From the NCBI RefSeq assembly GCF_011075055.1, contig NC_058148.1, forward strand, positions 186,001-250,000: a DNA stretch of 64,000 nt, written 5' to 3'. Positions 33,978 through 45,539 of this stretch are shown in pieces. The first letter of the stretch is position 1, and the number at the start of each line of letters is the position of its first letter. The notes under the pieces are model-generated. The model was not told the origin of the DNA. It saw only the letters and a program-made list of their open reading frames with translations, and made no database searches. The stretch comes from Mangifera indica (taxonomy: Eukaryota; Streptophyta; Magnoliopsida; Sapindales; Anacardiaceae). The position numbers and the translations under genes were made by a program.

Positions 33978-36663
33978 ATGGATGGTTATGCATCGGTTCG
34001 TTACCAGGGAGAATGGATTCAACGTGGCAACAACACAATGAAATATGTTGGAGGAGCCAAACAAGTGATTAAAATCCCTTATGGAACAACATTCGAGGGA
34101 TTTATTGAGCTTTTGATGGAGTCTTGCAGTATTGATCCAATGACAAACTACTTTCAACTATCAATGAAGCCAAGAAAAATTGAGCTCGACTGCCCCATAC
34201 AGATTCAAAATGATGAAGATGTTTAGGGTCTTATTGATATGTCTCAGTACTTACAAGAATGTATTCCCATTTTTGTTACATGTACCCCAATTGAAGGGCA
34301 GAAGGAAGAAGATGAAAATGAAGATGAAGATGAAGATGAAGATGAAGAGAAATTAGTGGGGTCAAAAAAGAATACGACTTGGAAAAGTTGATTGATTTCA
34401 GTAATGACCCGTTGTACATTGCAAACTCATGGGCTCATAAAGAAAAAGATATAGTTCCTGATTGGGGTGATTTTGATGGAAATGATATGTCCGATATTCC
34501 TTTAGAAGATGTAGAGTCTGAGTATATGACATCAGTTACCGAGGGTATGGATAGTTTGCAGCTTGAAGATCCTATTTCAGGTGGTGGAAATTATTTTGGG
34601 CCATTTTTTGACAATGTCCCCACTGATCCATTTAGGTGGCTTTTTGATTTTCCTCCACAGCCATCAGCATCATCAGGTGGTTCCAGATCGATTCGAGAGG
34701 AGAATGGTGTAAAGGTTGGTGATATTTTCTATAAAAAAGTCCAATTGAAAGACACCGTGAAGCAATTCTCCTTACTTAAAGGATTTCAATTTGGTGTAAA
34801 AAAGTCTGACAAGAAAAAGGTGGGAAATTAAGTGCAAGGCTGAAAATTGTGAGTGGTATATTCATGCAACCAAGTCCACAGTCGGTGATGTGTGGGGGAT
34901 CAACTTTATGAATCCTACCCACACATGTTTAGTTGATCAAATCATGCCACATCATAGACAAGCTGGGGCCCGAGCTTTAGGTCAATTAATGAGATCAAAG
35001 TTTGTGATGATTGATTGAATTTATCGGCCTAAGGAAATAATTGTAGATATCGCCGACCGATATAAAATTGATATTTCATACTCACAGGCATGGCGGGCAA
35101 GAAATTGGGCTATAAATTCATTGAGGGGTTCACCGGAGGAATCATTTATGCTCTTATCAGATTATTGCTACAATCTACAGTGTATTAATCCGAGCACTGT
35201 TACTGCTATTGAAACGGATGATGACCATCAATTTAAGAATTTTTTCATGGCGTTAGGATGTTTCGTTCGTGCATTCAGAGAATATCTCCGCCCTGTTATT
35301 TGCATTGACGCTGCTTTTCTTAAAGGTCGATATCTGGGGCATTTATTTATTGCGGTGGCTCTTGATGGTAATAATCAGATATATCCTATTGGTTTTGGTG
35401 TCGGCAAAAAAGAAGATCACGACACATGGTGTTGGTTTCTCAGTAGAATTAAAGAATGCATCCATGACCTCTTTGAGCTGACAATAATCTCAAATCGACA
35501 TCATGCTATCTATTCGGCAATGGCTGAAGTCTTTCCAGATGTCCACCATGGATGTTGTCATCATCTTTTGTGTAACATGCGAGCAAAGTATAAACGAGAC
35601 TCAAAGGTATAGTGTTTAAACAAGTAATTAAATTTATAACAGTTAATCATTTTCATACATTTTGATTATACTCAGTTTTCATATTTTCTCCGACTGTACA
35701 GGTTACGGGTGCATATTGGAAAGCCGCAAAATCATACACAGAATCAGAATTTGGGATGATGATGTAATCCCTTGACTCGATGAACCCTCAAGCTGGAGCT
35801 TATCTACGGGATGTCGGATTTGAGCGTTGGAGTTGAGCGTACTTTCCAGGACATCAATACAATATCATGACCACAAATATTGCTGAGTCATTTAATGCCC
35901 TTGTCAGACATGCACGGGGCCTACCTATAACAATGCTCTTGGAGTTTATTCGTGGTATCATGCAATGATGGTTTTACGAGAGGAGAACCCATGCAAGTAT
36001 GTATGAAATTGTTATTAATTAAAAGTTTTTTCTAATGTTCTTTTTTCCCTTTTGTTTTGGTTATTACCAAATGTGTCCATGATATTTTATCAAATTACAG
36101 ATGAATGTCGTAACTTTATCACCCCTTGGGCAGAGGAGAAGATCAGTAACCGTCTATCAAAGTCTGCAAGTCTAGAGGTTCGATCGATTACACCTACTCG
36201 GTATCAGGTTGTCGGATTTGGTGGATTCATGGCTATTGTGGACTTTGGTGAAATGTCTTGCACGTGTAGAAAGTTTCAGCTTTCACGTATTCCGTGCAAG
36301 CATGTCATTGCTGTTGCACGACATATGAGTCTCACGAATGTTAATGCATGGGTTTATCTATTCTTTCGAACCGATGTCTATCGTGCAATATATCAGGAAC
36401 TGGTCAATCCTCTTCAAAATCAATTTGATTGGTTACACTCACCAGAAGAAAGAGTTATATTGCCCCCCGTCCTCGATAGTCGTCGTCCAGGTCATCCATC
36501 CAACAGAAATCGACGTCCATCGCAAGGAGAAACTGTTACACCTAGGATTTGCAGTCGTTGTCATGAACCGGGGCACACATGAACCCAATGTAAATCCCCA
36601 GCACCGGTCCCGAGCTCCATCCCGCAGCGTTTATCTAATAAAGGCAAAGGAACGAGATCTTGA
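33978..36663 (+). pseudogene. MuDR-type transposase, MULE 1 (inactivated)
   Basis: Start MDGYASVRYQGEW at 33978 (an upstream Met at 33930 is probably in the leader). An acidic GAAGAT-repeat segment lies at about 34303-34352. Then come the MuDR N-terminal domain (VGDIFYKKVQLKDTVKQF, then the CEWYIHAT knuckle), the catalytic core (CIDAAFLKGRYLGHLFIAVA, then CHH near 35560, then NIAESFNALVRHARG), an intron at about 35609-35701, a SWIM zinc finger (CTCRKFQLSRIPCKHVI) and a CCHC knuckle (CSRCHEPGH). Damage: stops at 34224, 35017, 35764, 35833, 35965 and 36579, and frameshifts near 34362 and 34820. The second catalytic Asp is replaced: ISNRHHAI where the sister has ISDRYHVI. Confidence 0.88.
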
Positions 36664-37027
36664 CATGCTTATACTCAATTTTGTTTCTTGCATAATTCTT
36701 CATTGTTGTACTCCATTTTTTATGTAACGGATGTATTTTTATTATTGTTTCAAATGTGTAATTGTATTGTCATGTCATGTAATAACTTTAGTGTAAATGA
36801 TGAGTTGTTTCAGTATTTCTTTATTTCATCTAATTGTTTCAAATGTGTAATTATTTGAGTAAACTTACATTTTTGTTGTTTTATCGTAACAAGATTATTT
36901 AAAAAATAAATTCAAATACGATACATATCCATATATAACCACAGATAAAGTATATCATACACATATACACATATAATAAATATATACATCTAAACATATG
37001 AAGAACGATAAATAAATAATGAGTTAA
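36664..37027. other. Intergenic gap between convergent MULE 1 genes
   Basis: AT-rich shared 3' region. 36890-37015 aligns, inverted, with 48610-48730 of MULE 2, which locates the edge of the MULE 2 deletion. Confidence 0.55.
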
Positions 37028-39712
37028 CTAAATATACATCCGTGAGCTACTCGATACAGTGATAATACAACTGCGACGCTAAATGTCGACGCATAGAGGT
37101 AGACGACTCTTAGGGAAAATCGTAGCTCCGTGACATTGCCAAACACTCAAAAAAACATAACATAAACACGCCATAGTCACCGGAGCCCACTCCCTACTGA
37201 GGGACAACCGTCGCTCGATACAAAGCGAGGGAATCACGTCGTGGAGTCCTCCCAAAAGCTATCCAAAAACTCATCGCGTCTAATAACGCAGGAATGAATG
37301 TCATATACGGTCGTATGCGCTGCTCAAGAGACCCCATATTCCCCGAATATGATACCTCTGAATCGTATACCGTAATCGACCACTCACGGAAATCTATAAC
37401 TCCGGTGACCCAATGTGAGTTGTCGAAGTTTATAGGGATGTAAACCTATAAACAGTGACAAATTCTAGTTAATTATCGTTGTCGTCAACCAATTTAATGT
37501 AATAGAAATATATATATATTATACTTGATCGACCATCCCCCATGGTTTGTACAACAATCCCGAGGTATACGCTACCTCAACCATTCTCGTGAAGAGCCCC
37601 GAAAACTCAAACTCGTCAATCGATGTGGTCTGCCAACTCTTCCAAACCATCTCAATATGACCTTTGAAGAATGTGTGAGCAGTCATCCAACACTGGGAAA
37701 CAGTCGCACGGTGCTCGTCCTGGTGCCGACGTAATAGAGCCAAAAAAGAATTTGCATGCTACAATGGTATAAACAAGTTCACGTGTTAGTTATTAATAAA
37801 TATATCAAACTTTTTACCAAATTATATAGTATAGACAACTCACATTGTTGGTCAACCACTCGCGCAACTCTACAACAAGCCTCCAAAAGCTATCCTTCAA
37901 CTTTGATCCTATGAAGTAGACATCATGTGTGTCAGAAGCCGCAACTCTAGTATACCATGTGAGGAAAGATTCCTCACGCTCTGACGCAGAGGATGGAATC
38001 GTTATGAGTTGTCGTTTCACCCTCCCTCTGAGTGGATTTGTATACGAGGTGCGAACCAGTGGACCCTTCCGAACGATCTGACCACGTGTTGTACGAACCA
38101 ACTGCATGATACAAAAAACTATTAATTCATTATTTCATTCTACAAAATCATACACATTATTCGATTTATGTTACCTTCTTCATGTATGCGGGAGGAGGTT
38201 TAGCTGGAGAATCCTTAATCACAGTCAAGTCCACAGCACGTGCTCCATCGATAGACTGCATAATTATATATAAAAATATCTTAGTGACATATATTTGTCA
38301 ATTATATATATTTATTAATTATAATTGACAAACCTCAATGTGGACGGTCTCAGAAACATCCTCCTAGAAGTCCTCCTCCTATGAACTAATATCCATAAGC
38401 TTTTTGTTCGAGCTCGGGATATCAGCAAGTAACTATAGTCGCTCGTCCTGAAAAGAGACAAAACATCATTAAAAAAAAATATAATATATTATATATATAT
38501 TGATCAATGATATTTCTTAAATCCCCATAACCTGGACTTCTGGGGAAGGTGTTTGGAGATAACCCTCTATCGATGATATATCAATGTCGATTCCCTATAT
38601 GCATCAAAAGGAAAAAATGGTAAATGATTTTTCATATAAAATATAATATGAACAATAATTTTCATATCTCTAGTGGAGGATCTAAAACGATAGGAGATCC
38701 GATCGGTTGGTCTTCATGACGAAGACCCTATACAAATATATAAAATGAATTAATCAATAACAAAACAGTATTAAAAATTAAGTTCTATTGATAAGTGACA
38801 TACCTCAGGTCGGATGGGTGAAGTCACCGAAGGGTCAACTAGTGCCCCATCCTGTCGACTACCTTAAGATAATAGTAATATTAAATCTATTCAGTGACAT
38901 TTTATATATAATGATATTATAATATAATAACAACATTGGGGCATTAAATATAAATTTGAAATTACATACGTACCTCATGTGACTGATGGGATGGTATTGC
39001 AGTATCAATGGGGGAGGTCGTCCCAATAACATCGTCCCTCTCCTGTACAAATGTAATTATAGTTGTTAGAATAATAAGACTCCGTACATTTTTGATAAGT
39101 AATAAATTAGAAGTGGGTTTACAACCTGAGTGATGGGTGCTGGATATATACGCGTGACGATGTCCTCCAAAGAAGTCATACGATCATGTAATCGACCCAC
39201 ATCATCATGTAATCGAGTCATCTGGGATGAGATATCGTCACGAAAACTCGATATCTCACGTAAAATCGTAGCACCCCAGTGCGCCAATATAGCATCTAAT
39301 GTCGACATCGTAGATGGTACAGATGGGGGACACTCATCGGTGACGTGATGGGTAGTATGATCCTCCACTCTAAGATGGTCAATGGACAGAGGGCTCTGAA
39401 CCCCAGGGGGACATAGAGGCTCCTCATGTGTCTCGGAGATCTCCACAGGTATATCTGAATGTCTTGAGATAGGAGAAGCCCCGTCTCCAATGGCGAGAAG
39501 AATCGAAGATGATGAAGATGAATCAACATCCCCTAAATCGGTGTACTCATGGATGTCAACATACCATGATAACTCCTTCTCCATTGGGGACGGACGAAGC
39601 GGGAATGTGACATCATCCTAACGATGAAGAGATATAAGTTAAAATAATTACAACATTCAATGAATTAATTAACTTATTAATTAATAAATACATACCGGGC
39701 CACAAGTGAAAT
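37028..39712 (-). pseudogene. Ulp1-type (C48 peptidase) MULE gene, 3' half only
   Basis: Minus-strand pieces: 39617-39126 (SWYVDIHEYTDLGDVDSSSS, Ser-rich linker, short coiled coil LREISSFRDDISSQM), small exons to about 38190, 38103-37843 (FLTWYTRVAASDTHDVYF), 37743-37519, and the peptidase core from 37445 down. The core reads VYIPINFDNSHWVTGVIDF (catalytic His), ITVYDSEV (Asp), TVVPQ (oxyanion Gln followed by a stop), then GSGDYGVFM, where the usual DCGVF Cys is Tyr (codon 37173-37175). Two further stops follow (37080 region and 37028). The DUF1985 5' half is missing: only about 13 bases of the preceding exon remain at 39700-39712. Ulp1-type enzymes cleave SUMO conjugates; this copy cannot. 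Confidence 0.82.
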
Positions 39713-40560
39713 TCAAAAAAACGGAACTAAAATTCGAATTTTATACGTTGAAATACCTTAAAGTGACGATAATCGAAAAATCGTTTAGAGATCTTGAAAA
39801 TACGAATCGATATATCTTTAAATGGTGAAATTAAAAAAAAAAACGAAACTAAAATTCAAATTCTATACGTTGAAATACCTTAAAGTCACGATAATCGAAA
39901 AATCGTTCGGAGATCTTGAAAATACGAATCGATATATCCTGAAATGGTGAAATTTGAAAAAACGGAACTGAAATTCGAATTCTATACTTTGAAATACCTT
40001 AAAGTGACGATAATAAAAAAATCATTCGAAAATCTTGAAAATACAAGTCGATATATCCTGAAATGGTGAAATTCGATAAAACGAAACTGAAATTCGAATT
40101 CTATACGTTGAAATACCTTTTAATGTTAATAATCAAAAAATTGATCAGAAATGAATCAATACGAGTCGATATATCCTGAAACGATAAAATTAAAAAAAAA
40201 AGAACTGAAATTCGAATCCTAGAAGTTGAAACAGCGAAATTTGAAAAAAACGAAAATGAAATTCGAAATCTATACGATAAAATACCATAGAATGTGAACA
40301 ATCAAAAAATCGTTAGATAATTTGAAAAGAAGACTCGATTTATCCTAACACGAGGAAAATCGAAAAAACGGATTTGAAATTCGAACTCTATTAGTTGAAA
40401 TACCTATGAATGTCACTAACCGAAAAATCATTTGAAAATTTGAAAAAAACGAATCGATATATCATAAAAAGACAAAATACGGAAAAATGCAACTGAAATT
40501 CAAAAACACGAATCACTATATCCTATAAACGAAAAAATCGAAATATTAAGTTGAAATTAC
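39713..40560. repeat. 119-bp satellite array in MULE 1
   Basis: The word cgatatatc recurs near 39810, 39930, 40050 and 40168, with flanking gaattc-tatacgttgaaatacctt and cgataatcgaaaaatcgtt. The period is about 119-120 bases, with decay towards 40560. On the minus strand it sits where the first intron of the Ulp1-type gene would be, matching the array at 45540-46880. Confidence 0.8.
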
Positions 40561-40816
40561 GTCATTACATCGTAAATTGTGTCAAAAAGCACCAAAATTC
40601 GAAAACTCGAATCTCAAATTTGAAAATTACTTATGGAAAAACTCTAAAACAGAAAAAACAGATATAAAATTTGAAAACTACACGATCAGAAACCCTAGAT
40701 AAGAAAATTCTCAATTTACCCCCTCATGAAAATTCCTTAATTGAAAAGTTCCACTGTTATATGACAAATTTCAAAAAAACCCGCTGTGTTCTAATGAATC
40801 TCATCCGGCTCCCCAA

Positions 40817-41880
40817 CATTTTAAAAAAGCCACTTTACCCCCCTAACCCATGGTCAACGTCTGCTGCCGTGGGATAAATCTTTTGTTGTGGGAAACGTTG
40901 TTCCCACGGTCAGACTGCCAATCCTTTCAGTAGCCATTTTCGGCCAAATTTTGGTCGTTTCGGCCTCGATTTCTCATAAATCAAATCTACACGTTGTATA
41001 ATATAAAACCCCTCAATCAATTCAATGAAAACAACCAAGAATCAAAACATTTTAAGCATTGTTTAAACCGTAAACCCTAAAATTTCAAACCGAAAAATCT
41101 CAATCATATTTCAATAATATGAGCAATAACTTGATCCAAACAAGATTACGGGAGATATACTAACCTTCTTTGACGTTTGCGGTTGCCGGAAAGCAAGAAA
41201 ATCGGCGAAAATGAGGTTCGTCGTGGGATTGTCGTGGGAGAGTGGGAAGCTTTGGAATTTTCTTTGAATTGCACCGTGAAAATCGCAAGATTGTCGTGGG
41301 AAGAAATGAAATTTTGCTGTGTTTATATAGAGGGGCAGTTTCGTAATTTTTCCAAACCCACGATCTCGTGGGAAATTTCAGAAAAACCCGATATGGGCTA
41401 AGGACTCTCCCCGACACCCCAATATTTTAAAAAAGCCACTTTACCCCCCTAACCCATGGTCAATGTCTGCTGACCGTGGGATAAATTGTTTGACCGTGGG
41501 AAACACTGTTCCCACGGTTAGACTGTCGATCCTTTCGACAGCCATTTTCGGCCAAATTTTGGTCGTTTCGGCCTTTGATTTCCACATAAATCTAATCTAC
41601 ACGTTGTATAACACAAAACCCCTAAATCAATTCAACGAAAACAACCAAGAATCAAAACATTTTAAGCATTGTTCAAACCGTAAACCCTAAAATTTCAAAC
41701 CAAAAAATCTCAATCAAATCTCAATAATATGAGCAATAACTTGATCCAAACAAGATTATGGGAGATATACTAACCTTCTTTGTCATTTGCAGTTGCCAGA
41801 AAGCAAGAAAATCGGCAGAAATGAGGTTCGACCGTGGGAAGTGATGAAATTTGTTGTGTTTATATATGGGGCAGTTTCGT
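40817..41880. repeat. Direct duplication near the MULE 1 3' end
   Basis: Two copies (about 40817-41225 and 41427-41830) share aaaaaagccactttacccccc, ttcggccaaattttggtcg, caaccaagaatcaaaac and caagattayggg. MULE 2 has one copy, inverted, at about 44700-45175. On the minus strand each copy has exon-like DNA followed by a GTTAGTATATC donor, so this is probably the duplicated 5' end of the Ulp1-type gene. Confidence 0.7.
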
Positions 41881-41983
41881 CATTTCACAAAACCTGGGCA
41901 TTTTTGCTTAAACCTGAATTTTTTGGGCAATTTCCTTAGACCCCCTTAATTTTGCCTATTTTTAATAATTTCCCTCAATCAAA

Positions 41984-42414
41984 TTCACCCCTGATTAGAA
42001 GGCTATCTCTTAGACAATACTCATTTTTTGAAATCTTATAAAAAAAAACGCAAGAAATAAAATAAATATCTAATCAACTAAAAAATATTTTGATAAAAAT
42101 AATACTAAAACTGTATAAGAAACAAAATCTCTAATTTGGTCTTTATTATTGAGCTAAAGCAATCAACTTAATTCTAAAATAATATAATATTAAAAAACCC
42201 AAAATTATGCATATGAAATTATATATATATATATTTTTTAATCAAAAGCCTAATGGCATAAAAAGGTCTGGAGCTTCCAATTTTTAAGGGGGAAGCAGTG
42301 AAACAAAAAATACGACTGAGAGTAAATTAGTTAATAAAACATGAAGTTTAAGCTTTCATGTTATGTCACCAACGAATTTACATAATTATACGCAGATAGT
42401 ATGTGCGAGGTTTG

Positions 42415-42469
<55 letters not shown>

Positions 42470-42471
42470 GA
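41984..42471. other. Spacer between the two MULEs
   Basis: AT-rich and non-coding, ending in a CA/TA microsatellite. Confidence 0.4.
42416..42469. repeat. (CA)n(TA)n microsatellite
   Basis: About 18 CA units run straight into about 9 TA units. Confidence 0.95.
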
Positions 42472-43012
42472 GGGGAAAGGACAATTTCTCACTTAAGTTA
42501 TGGTGAAATGACAAATATATATGTATGGTAGATGAAAAACTTAAATATCCATCAAGATTTTGATATATTAGGACACCCATAAATTTTCTATTAGAGTTAG
42601 GAGATAAAATCATTATTTTATTAATAATATTAAAATAATTAAAATTATATCTTATTTTTCCTCTTTAATTTGAAAAACTAAAATTTTTCCATTTGATTTA
42701 AGTTTTAAAAAATTCACTATTCTCCCCTAAGATATCAAATCTGAAATCTAGCCATTTTCTTTGGTGAATGGTGAACCAACGACGGAGGTACAAAACAGAG
42801 TCATCCAAGGATGTTGGCAATCGTCAAGATCTAGGCACGAGCGTCGTCCAAATAATGGACGACACTTCATTGTCTAGTAAAGGATGACACTCATCGTCTA
42901 GCAATGCTCCCATCGGTCGCTAAAAAGAGGGTTGAGGAAAAAACTTAGGGATTTATTGGGAGTGGGAGGGGGAGGGGGGGGGGGGGGGGAGAGAAGTCAC
43001 TTTTTAAAGTTT
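42472..43012. mobile_element. Partial long-TIR foldback-family element
   Basis: Starts GGGGAAAGGACAATTTCTCAC like the 13199 element. It continues with the family pattern: 'gataaaatcattatt', an AT tract, 'ctaaaattttt..', then a GC-richer middle with cgtcgtcc words. A G run (about 42972-42989) and agtcactttttaaagttt follow. No matching right terminus is visible, so the end is approximate. Confidence 0.5.
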
Positions 43013-43019
43013 AGGTTTA

Positions 43020-43175
43020 GGGCAAAGGACAATACACCTGTAATAGATGAAAAACTTAAACACCCACTCATCCCTAAATGACCGTTAAATTTTTCGTTAA
43101 ATATAAGAGTAAAACCGTTATTTAATAATAATATAAAAAATATATATAATTTTATTTTATTTCCCTCCTTTGCCC
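43020..43175. mobile_element. Short foldback-family derivative
   Basis: Begins GGGCAAAGGAC and ends CCTTTGCCC, giving a 10-base terminal inversion. It contains the family words gatgaaaaacttaaac and taaaaccgttattta. It could be a deleted MITE-like form or a chance truncation. Confidence 0.35.
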
Positions 43176-43392
43176 ATATGTATATATATATATAAATATA
43201 CACACATACAGGTTCGGTAAGTTAAATTTTCATATTGCTAATTATTTGTGCTTCTTCAAGATCAAGAGTCATTCTTAGGGAGTTCCCTCCTTCAGAAGAA
43301 GGCCACAACTTTCAACATCTTCACAATTCAAAATGTAATCATGCATACTGAAAAATTAAACAATAGAATTAAGTAAAATCATAGAATAACTT

Positions 43393-44575
43393 TGTAACAC
43401 CCTCTTTTAGAAGTACTATCCCTTAGAGGAATATATCACTAAATTGACTATTTTAAGCATGCATTTAATTAAATAAACAAAAAAAACTTGTAAAATAACT
43501 GAATAAAACTTCATTTATGAAACCTTGTAAAAATACCAAAAATACCCTTGTCAAATTATCGTAAAAAACATACAAAAGATGTCATGAGTAAAAAATAACT
43601 GGGAACTAATAATGTGTTGTTGAATATAAAAATGATATCATAATAATAAAATAAACTGATAAAAGTTGATTATTCAAGAATGAGGGAAATGCCCTCATTG
43701 CTCTACGCCTTCTGATCACTACTTGTCTTGTAGCTGTTACAATCATCTGTACCTATACATATGAAAATAGGGGATTGAGTGATAAACACTCAATAAGTAA
43801 GAGACTCTACTAATAATTTTTTCTTAAATCTCCAAAATACTCTTGGTCTCGACCTTTAATATCTCGTCATCTAGAGTCGATTTAAACTCACCTATAGATG
43901 ATGACAGGTTGTATATATCAACTTTGTGTTCATATTAAACTCTATGAAATATCAAGACTATATGTCATAACTCTAAGGTTGAATTATGTCTCACTCAGTC
44001 ACCAAGGTTGGATTAGAGCCAAATCGAGCTCGAGCTCAGCTTAGTTTGTATATAGTAGAGCTTGAGTTCGAGCTCTGCTCAAATTTGGTTTGTCTCATTT
44101 CGAGCTCGAGCTTTTAACTAGCTCGTTATTAAAATGATATCATTTTAATACATATTGGTTAAAACAATGTCGTTTTGTATCAAAATTTTTAATTCACAAA
44201 TTTAGCGAGTAGCTTGAGCTCGAGCTCCAGTTCGAAAATGTTGGCTTGAGCTCGAGCGAGCTTGTATAGGGTTGACTCATTTCGGGCTTATTCGAACCAA
44301 GCTTGAGTTCGAACTCGAATAAGTTCGATTTGAATCTAGCCGTATTGGTTACTAAGGAACCACTCTTCAGATTCCTACTAGTGTGACCATATTACACTCG
44401 ATGAAAGTATCTGAATTTGGAAGTTGTAACTGAAGATCGTAACTAAAATAAACTATATCTTAACTAGGCTCTACTATGACAAGTTCCTATTGCAGACATG
44501 CCCTATAATGGGCAGTGTAGTGCATATGTGCTCATAGTGCCCCCTCGTAATAATCCTATAATAAAGGGCCAAAAT
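43393..44575. mobile_element. Gypsy-like LTR fragment
   Basis: Begins TGTAACACCCTCTTTTAGAAG followed by tactatccctt, the same start as the solo LTR at 21217 (taacatccctcc, agtactaccc). It also shares ttcctattgcagacatgccctata-type words with 21850-21890. A degenerate gagctcgagc repeat (43995-44345) is inserted in it. It stops where MULE 2 begins. Confidence 0.55.
43995..44345. repeat. GAGCTCGAGC-type dispersed repeat
   Basis: Many overlapping gagctcgagc, cgagcttgag and gttcgaactcg words on either side of a core aaaacaatgtcgttttg (44161-44177). It splits the gypsy-like LTR between 'caccaaggttgg' and 'ttggttactaagg'. The most GC-rich and best preserved of three copies in this window. Confidence 0.6.
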
Positions 44576-45539
44576 TAAGAGGGTCCAAGCAAAATTACCC
44601 AAAACAATCAGGTTAAAGCATAAATGCCTAACTTTGGTGAAATGACCAAACTACCCCTATATATAAATAAGGAAAATTTTCATATTTCCCACGGTAAACT
44701 TCCACGGTTCATTGTGCAAATTCAAAGAAAAATCGCGCTCTTTCCATTGTCCCACGGTCAAATAGATTTCTGAAGATTTTTGTACTTTCTAACGATCGAA
44801 AATGGTAAAAAAAGTTAGTATATCTTTCGTAATCTTGTTTGAATCAAATTATTGTTCATATTATTGAGATCTGAGTGAGATTTTGTGGTTTGAAACTTTA
44901 GGGTTTCCATTTTGAACAATGCTTAAAATGTTTTGATTCTTGGTTGTTTTCGTTGAATTTGTTGATGGGTTTTGTGTTATAGCCTATGTAGATTTGATTT
45001 GTGTTGAAATTGGAGGCCGAAATGATGAATTTTTGGTCGAAAAATACGTCCTAAGTAATCGGCAGTCCGACTGTGGGAACAATGTATCCCACTGTCATGA
45101 CGAATACTCCCACGGTCAAGAGACATTGACCATAGGTTATGGGGTTAAGTAGTTTTTTTAAAACATTAGGGAGTTGGCCGTCATAAATTAGTCCACAACG
45201 AGCATTTCTAAAATTTGTCATGTGACAGTGGGTTGCTACTGTGAATACCGTGGGTTGGAGGGAAAATTTACTTTTTTGAAACTGCAAGGGCGCTAATAGA
45301 TTTAAAAATTATTGAGGAGGCAAGGGATAAATATTGGACCTGTTTGCAATAGAAGTTTTTTTAGGGGATAAATTGACATTTTTCACATATAGGGTTTCTC
45401 AACGTGTAGTTTTCGAATTTTATATCCATTTTTTTCTGTTTTAGGGTTTTTCAATATGTAATTTTCGAATTTGAGATTCAGTTTTTTGATTTTTGTGCCT
45501 TTTGGACACATTTTATGATGTAATGATGTAATTTTACTC

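Larger units (their letters stand above)
32301..41974 (+). mobile_element. MULE 1: Mutator-like element with transposase and Ulp1-type gene
   Basis: The left end, GGGAAATTATCAAAAATAG, and the complement of the right end, GGGAAATTATTAAAAATAG, match, and similarity continues for about 80 bases with TTTAAGCAAAAAT words. The flanks tcaataaat (32292-32300) and tcaatcaaa (41975-41983) agree at 7 of 9, a plausible Mutator duplication. Inside are a MuDR-type transposase on the plus strand (33978-36663) and a convergent Ulp1-type gene on the minus strand (37028-39712). Plant MULEs carrying Ulp1-like genes are known (Kaonashi-type in Arabidopsis). Both genes are broken. It is paired with an inverted relative at 44576-53057. 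Confidence 0.85.

Noticed and set aside
42386..42613. 75-codon frame on the minus strand
   Set aside because: A Val/Cys alternating stretch from the CA microsatellite.
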